A stretch of 9,585 nucleotides of DNA, taken from NCBI GenBank assembly GCA_905370385.1, contig CAJPKN010000054.1, positions 1-9,585 on the forward strand, written 5' to 3'. This document shows positions 6,010-9,585 of the stretch, in pieces (position 1 is the stretch's first letter; each line of letters opens with the position of its first letter). The notes under the pieces are model-generated. The model was given only the letters and a program-made list of their open reading frames with translations. It was not told the DNA's origin and did not search any database. The position numbers and the translations under genes were made by a program. Origin of the DNA: Stomatobaculum longum (GTDB taxonomy: Bacteria; Bacillota; Clostridia; Lachnospirales; Lachnospiraceae).

Positions 6010-6038
6010 ATTTTACGCGCTAAGGCGGGCGTTGTCAA
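6010..6038 (-). promoter_or_regulatory. Predicted sigma-A promoter of the AAA+ gene
   Basis: On the minus strand a perfect TTGACA (-35, complement of 6033-6038) is 17 bp from TAAAAT (-10, complement of 6010-6015, five of six matches). Transcription would start near 6003. A 6-bp inverted repeat GCGTTG/CAACGC (6029-6047, 7-nt loop) overlaps the -35 box and could be an operator. The promoter lies just downstream of the terminator of the cell-envelope operon, as expected for a new transcription unit. Confidence 0.7.
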
Positions 6039-6048
6039 GGGCAACGCA

Positions 6049-6098
6049 AAAATGCATGCAAGCAAAGCGTCTCGACAAGTTCATACTTTATCGAGACG
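6049..6098 (-). terminator. Predicted intrinsic terminator of the cell-envelope operon
   Basis: On the minus strand CGTCTCGA pairs perfectly with TCGAGACG (6091-6098 and 6068-6075). The stem continues with a T-G, two A-T, a bulged A, a G-C and a T-A pair around an ATGA loop, for 13 pairs in all. It is followed by CTTTGCTTG and, further on, TTTTT. The TAA of the last gene (6088-6090) lies inside the left half of the stem. The T-rich tail is weak, so termination may be incomplete. Confidence 0.6.
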
Positions 6099-7602
6099 GG
6101 AAGCTGCCGGCGGCAAAAATTGTACCGGTCTCCTGACCGTTGCCGCTCAGGTACTCCGCTACATTACTCTCTGTGATTTCAACAAAGAGTATGTTGTAGC
6201 ATGCGTCACGATAGTATTTTTCAACTGTCTGACTCATGATCTTTGCCTGATCCGGGCCCACCCAAGCCTCAGCATTTTCATAGTAACCCCAGAAAATATC
6301 GGAGTCGTCGTATACCGTCAAATTCCCGTCACTCCCTACACCGAGCACTCGGGTAATATTCTTCCCACGCATTCTTCCGATCACAATCCGATGTGAAGAA
6401 GGCATCAGATAATCCCAAGCCTCGATTCCATCCAGGGCATACTGATTTAAACGATCCGTGTAGTAGAAGATTCGGGAAATCGCATCGTCATATCCGCCTG
6501 TATCCAACTCCGTCAATAACTCCCACACCCCGTCGCCGTTGATGTCCACGACCGCGAACTGTCCGCCGGGCAGTTTTCTGCCGTTCCAACTCCGGTCAAG
6601 GAGTATGCTTCGGTAAGCTTCGACTGCCTTCTCGTTTTGGCTCTTCTCGATCTTCTTACCGTTTTCATCCAACTGATAGCCGTCCGGGGTCGTTGCCGAA
6701 ACCAGCATAACGCCGTCCGCGCCGACATAGTAATCCCCGTCCACCCAGCGGTTCACCGCCATGCTGCCGTCTTCCAGGAAGTAATAATACTTTCCGTCCA
6801 CGTTGCGCCAACCGTTTGCAATGACACCGTTCTCATCGAGATAGTAGAAGTTGTCACCAAGCTCCAACCAGCCCGTCATCATCTTGCCGTTCTCGGCAAA
6901 GTGATACCAGTTGCCGTCAATCTGCCGCCAGCCGACCACCGGCACCCCGATATCGTCGTTGTAGTACCAGCCGTTGTCTTTTTGGTACCAGCTGTTCATA
7001 TGATACTTTTCCGGGTCGAGTTGAATCACGTAGTTAAGCTCCACCGGCTCACCGGTCTCTCCCTTTTGGTTGACCGCATAGCAGCGGAGACGATAGGTTC
7101 CGTTTCTGCGGAAGCGAAGCGACTTTTCGTAATCCTGCTCTTCCGCGCTCTCGCTCTCGGGCGCTTCCAAAAGGGTATAGCGTATCGAAACGCCCTTACT
7201 CGTTAACTCCAGATCCACCGGATCCTCATAACTGCCGGATTCGAGCGATGCTTTGACCGTGGGATTGTAACGTTCCAGTGCCTCTTGAATGAGCGCCGCA
7301 TCTTTCGAAGTTTTGCCGGACATCGTCTCAGCGGCGGTCTTTAAAAGCGTGACCGCATCCGCATGCCGATTGTTTCTCTCATAAATCTCCGCGAGCGAAA
7401 GATACGCCTCTGCGCGCTTCGGCTTCATTCGGATAGCCTTCTCGTAGATCGGGATTGCTTCTTCCGTGTCTCCGAGCTGCCACTCCTGTTCGGCCGCCTG
7501 CACCGTCCGCGTATAGCGCGTGCTCTCATACCCCGCAAAGACCGCAATGCCGAGAACCAGGCCCGCAGCGAGAACCACAGCGACCAGCTTTTGCTTTTTC
7601 AT
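6088..7602 (-). CDS. Membrane-anchored TPR / chitobiase-C-like / choline-binding-repeat protein
   Basis: The product has 504 residues and a mosaic layout. Residues 5-24 form a single N-terminal hydrophobic segment after Lys-rich residues, with no lipobox Cys and no clear cleavage site, so it probably anchors the protein. Residues 34-95 are TPR-like helices (AIPIYEKAIRMKPKRAEAYL). Residues 113-193 resemble the chitobiase/beta-hexosaminidase C-terminal type domain (SGSYEDPVDLEL, SIRYTLLEAP). Residues 203-300 are about five choline-binding or cell-wall-binding repeats (GWYYNDDIG, GWRQIDGNWYHF, GWRNVDGKYYYF). Residues 320-480 form a domain with VVDINGDGVWELL (351-363), a Ca-binding or FG-GAP-like loop. 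The inferred role is extracellular, binding wall polymers. Its ATG follows the SH3b gene by 33 nt, with AAAGGGGG as ribosome binding site. It is the last gene of the operon. Confidence 0.92.
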   Translation of the reverse strand: MKKQKLVAVVLAAGLVLGIAVFAGYESTRYTRTVQAAEQEWQLGDTEEAIPIYEKAIRMKPKRAEAYLSLAEIYERNNRHADAVTLLKTAAETMSGKTSKDAALIQEALERYNPTVKASLESGSYEDPVDLELTSKGVSIRYTLLEAPESESAEEQDYEKSLRFRRNGTYRLRCYAVNQKGETGEPVELNYVIQLDPEKYHMNSWYQKDNGWYYNDDIGVPVVGWRQIDGNWYHFAENGKMMTGWLELGDNFYYLDENGVIANGWRNVDGKYYYFLEDGSMAVNRWVDGDYYVGADGVMLVSATTPDGYQLDENGKKIEKSQNEKAVEAYRSILLDRSWNGRKLPGGQFAVVDINGDGVWELLTELDTGGYDDAISRIFYYTDRLNQYALDGIEAWDYLMPSSHRIVIGRMRGKNITRVLGVGSDGNLTVYDDSDIFWGYYENAEAWVGPDQAKIMSQTVEKYYRDACYNILFVEITESNVAEYLSGNGQETGTIFAAGSFPSR

Positions 7603-7635
7603 CTCTCATCCCCCTTTCAACGATGTCTCAGCCAC

Positions 7636-8466
7636 TCAGTAGCTCAGATACTGCGCCAGCGCATAGCCCCGTCTGCCGTTATAAATGACCTCATAGAAAC
7701 CGTTTTCCGCCGTGCCGACATAGCTCACCGAGGCGCCGAGCGGAATGTGCGCAAGGTCTGCGCCGCTCGTACTCGGAATGCTGCGCAGCGTAATGTACTC
7801 GCGGCAGTTCACGCAGTACATGGTACGGTAGCCGCCGCTCGTATTGCTCGATACCGTGCTGCCCGCCGGTCTTTCGAGGCGCTCCGACTCACTCGGCCGA
7901 TACGACACGAGATAGGAAGCCAGAGAATAACCGGTCACGCCGTTGTAGATGACCTGATAGAAACCGTTTTCCGCACTTCCGAGTACCGTGACCGGTGCCC
8001 CGAAGGGAATCTGCCGCAGGGCCCGCGCCTGCGTGGACGGAGATTCACGGAGCGAAATCGACTCCGCACAGTTTGAGACAAACATAGTCTCTGAATAGTT
8101 CGCTGCGGTCGTCACAGGAGCAGTCGCCACCGGGGCTGCCGTTGTCGCGGGCACGGTCGCCGCAACGCTTGCCTGCGTCGTGAGCGCAGCCTCCGCTTCC
8201 GTCACCGCGGAAGCCAGATTCGCCATATCCGCCGCGACCGAAGCGGTATAATTGCCGCCCCGCTCGCCCCGCTCGCCGCTCTCTTCACTCTCTGCCGCAC
8301 GGCTCTCTTCGCGCGTTTCCTCCTGACTCTCCTCCGACGCGGCAACCGTCTCGGTCCGCGCCGCCGGTCGCCGCGTCGCAATGAGCGCTCCCGCGACAAT
8401 GCCGCCGGACACAATGAGTGCGGATGCCAGTATCACCAAATACTTTTTGCCCGTTTCACCTGCCAT
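7636..8466 (-). CDS. Membrane-anchored protein with two SH3b domains
   Basis: The product has 276 residues. Residues 9-30 are a membrane segment preceded by Lys-Lys, so most of the protein lies outside the cell. Residues 40-70 are very rich in Glu, Ser and Arg, and 80-124 form an Ala/Thr/Pro/Val linker. Two bacterial SH3 domains follow, at 127-187 and 215-276. Both share M-x-V-x-N-C, then LR-x-x-PST, IP-x-GA-x-V, AENGFY-x-VIYNG and GY-x-L-x-x-YL. Such domains usually bind peptidoglycan cross-bridges or stem peptides. Each domain begins with one Cys in NC (133 and 221), and Cys218 adds another in the second. The two coding copies still share an 18-nt identical stretch (near 7691 and 7960), so they arose by duplication. 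AGGGGG (8475-8480) is the ribosome binding site. The gene starts 25 nt after the peptidase stop. Confidence 0.93.
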   Translation of the reverse strand: MAGETGKKYLVILASALIVSGGIVAGALIATRRPAARTETVAASEESQEETREESRAAESEESGERGERGGNYTASVAADMANLASAVTEAEAALTTQASVAATVPATTAAPVATAPVTTAANYSETMFVSNCAESISLRESPSTQARALRQIPFGAPVTVLGSAENGFYQVIYNGVTGYSLASYLVSYRPSESERLERPAGSTVSSNTSGGYRTMYCVNCREYITLRSIPSTSGADLAHIPLGASVSYVGTAENGFYEVIYNGRRGYALAQYLSY

Positions 8467-8491
8467 TTTTCATTCCCCCTGAATCAAAAAC

Positions 8492-9585
8492 TTACCGCAC
8501 ACGCCGCAACTGTCCCTCTTTGAGGAGTTTCAATGTCATCGGCACCACGTCTCGGTTCTCGCGCCAAATCGCATCCATCTGTGCGGGATCCACCGGATTG
8601 CCGCCGTGCCCCGCCTCTATCGTGAGACTCGGGATACCCAGCTTTGAGATGGCCCAGTCCTTATACCCCGCCGTATCGAGCGCCTGAAAATTGCCGTCCA
8701 AGCGATAGCCCGTGAGCTCGGAAACGCGGTTCGCGAGCAACAAGCTCATGTTTTTCAGCTCCCCCTCCTGGCCGAAGTTCCAGTAAATCACTTCGCCCTG
8801 CGTGTGATAGCTGAGCGTCGCATCGAATTGAAACTGCCGCGTCAAATCCGCGAGCGCCTTCGACTCAAGCTCGCATTCCGGCGCCGTGCCCTTATAGTGA
8901 TCCGCCGAGGCGTGCCCCAAGTGATCGTTATAAGACTGCCAGAGCGCGTCAAAGTTCCGGTTTAAGTCAACGCCGTTTGCATTGGACTTCCACTGCCGTA
9001 AATAACTTTCCGTGAGTGCCTTTCCGTCCTTTGCGGCAATTTGCCGCACCGTCTCCCGGACCGCCTCCGTGTGCAGCCCCTCGAGCCCCAGCTGGCTTAT
9101 GCCAATGCCGTCCGGATTTGCCATCGGGATAAAGTGGATTTCCGTATTCGAGAGTAACTCTCGGACAGCGATATTCTCATAGCTTCCGTTCGTGCTTTGG
9201 TCGCTTAGGAGCTGCACCAGCTGCCGCATGACAAGCTGCGCCGTGATATACTCCCGCGCGTGAATCCCGCCGAAGACCAGTAGATGCCGCTCTGCCGCTG
9301 GGTTGCCCACACGAAAGTCGTAGAGCTTGTTTCCGTCCACGGTCTGCCCGATTTCGTCCACGCGAAGCGCCGCGCCCGCGTTTTTTTGAAGCGCGGCCAT
9401 GTCCCGCTGAAACTCCCCGTAGGTGTAGAGGCTGCTCTGAAAGCAGAGATAATCTCCGGTCTGAACAATGCCAAACGTTGCCTCCGCCGTTTCCGCCGTG
9501 CTCTCCGCGGTCGATGCAGGCATTGCGGGTTCTGTCGCCGCTGTCTTCGCCGCGGAGCTCTCGCTTTCTTTCTCTTCCGCCTTAG
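8492..9585 (-). CDS. M14-family zinc carboxypeptidase, likely extracellular peptidoglycan peptidase (5' end outside window)
   Basis: The frame is open through the window edge at 9585. A Met at 9523 is probably internal, because a 20-codon Ala/Glu/Lys/Ser-rich stretch precedes it in frame without a stop, like the linker after the lipobox of the first lipoprotein. The real start and any signal peptide are therefore missing. Counting from that Met, the M14 signature is complete: GGIHAREY (zinc ligands His88 and Glu91), NPDG (136-139), NGVDLNRNF (Arg189), SYHTQGE (zinc ligand His240), TAGYKDW (Tyr287) and LTIEAG (general-base Glu303). This pattern resembles gamma-D-glutamyl-diamino acid endopeptidases that cut peptidoglycan stem peptides, more than digestive carboxypeptidases. 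The specificity is inferred. It is the first in-window gene of an operon with two wall-binding proteins, which supports a cell-wall role. Confidence 0.93.
   Translation of the reverse strand, partial: KAEEKESESSAAKTAATEPAMPASTAESTAETAEATFGIVQTGDYLCFQSSLYTYGEFQRDMAALQKNAGAALRVDEIGQTVDGNKLYDFRVGNPAAERHLLVFGGIHAREYITAQLVMRQLVQLLSDQSTNGSYENIAVRELLSNTEIHFIPMANPDGIGISQLGLEGLHTEAVRETVRQIAAKDGKALTESYLRQWKSNANGVDLNRNFDALWQSYNDHLGHASADHYKGTAPECELESKALADLTRQFQFDATLSYHTQGEVIYWNFGQEGELKNMSLLLANRVSELTGYRLDGNFQALDTAGYKDWAISKLGIPSLTIEAGHGGNPVDPAQMDAIWRENRDVVPMTLKLLKEGQLRRVR

Noticed and set aside
6029..6053. GCGTTG/CAACGC hairpin as a terminator
   Set aside because: On the plus strand it is followed by A residues and on the minus strand by GC-rich sequence, so there is no T-run in either direction.
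6637..7206. A 189-codon plus-strand reading frame
   Set aside because: It is the complement of the choline-binding repeats, whose Gly/Tyr/Asp codons read as Val/Ile/His in the opposite strand.
7363..8076. A 237-codon plus-strand reading frame
   Set aside because: It is antisense to two well-supported genes and has no domain signature; the Arg/Ala/His-rich composition fits a shadow.
9521..9523. ATG at 9523 as the start of the M14 peptidase
   Set aside because: No ribosome binding site precedes it, the frame stays open upstream to the window edge with linker-like composition, and a secreted enzyme would need a signal peptide that is absent at this Met.

Overview
The window looks like a chromosomal stretch from a fairly GC-rich Gram-positive Clostridia member, most likely of the Lachnospiraceae or a near relative. 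This is an inference from several cues: strong AGGAGG-type ribosome binding sites, a choline-binding-repeat protein, tandem SH3b wall proteins, a SpoVK/CbbX-type AAA+ ATPase, and lipoproteins with Ala/Ser/Thr/Glu-rich linkers. All six well-supported genes are on the minus strand, so transcription runs from high to low coordinates. The long plus-strand reading frames are shadows.

In transcription order, the right third (9585 to 6088) is a tight three-gene cell-envelope operon. It encodes an M14 zinc peptidase (5' end outside the window), a membrane-anchored protein with two SH3b domains, and a membrane-anchored TPR / chitobiase-C-like / choline-binding-repeat protein. A hairpin that contains the last stop codon closes the operon. 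Together the products look like a peptidoglycan-processing and wall-binding set.

Next, a good promoter (TTGACA, 17 bp, TAAAAT at 6010-6038) opens an unusually long leader of about 330 nt in front of a 621-residue AAA+ protein. That protein carries an RNA polymerase alpha C-terminal-like domain in front of a CbbX/SpoVK-type ATPase. The leader holds a 14-bp stem followed by a T-rich tract, a competing pairing that could form a pseudoknot, a possible 21-codon leader peptide, and a separate nested stem-loop of about 87 nt. The fused protein and this leader are the most interesting part of the window.

The left half holds a class-3-like aldehyde dehydrogenase, with its own promoter whose spacer is a perfect palindrome and a leader of about 160 nt. 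It is followed by a metallo-beta-lactamase-fold hydrolase with an HxDxDH metal motif. Last comes the start of a lipoprotein with eight short Asp/Gly-rich repeats and the beginning of an OmpA-like peptidoglycan-binding domain, cut by the window edge. No tRNA, rRNA, CRISPR array, transposase or phage gene was seen.
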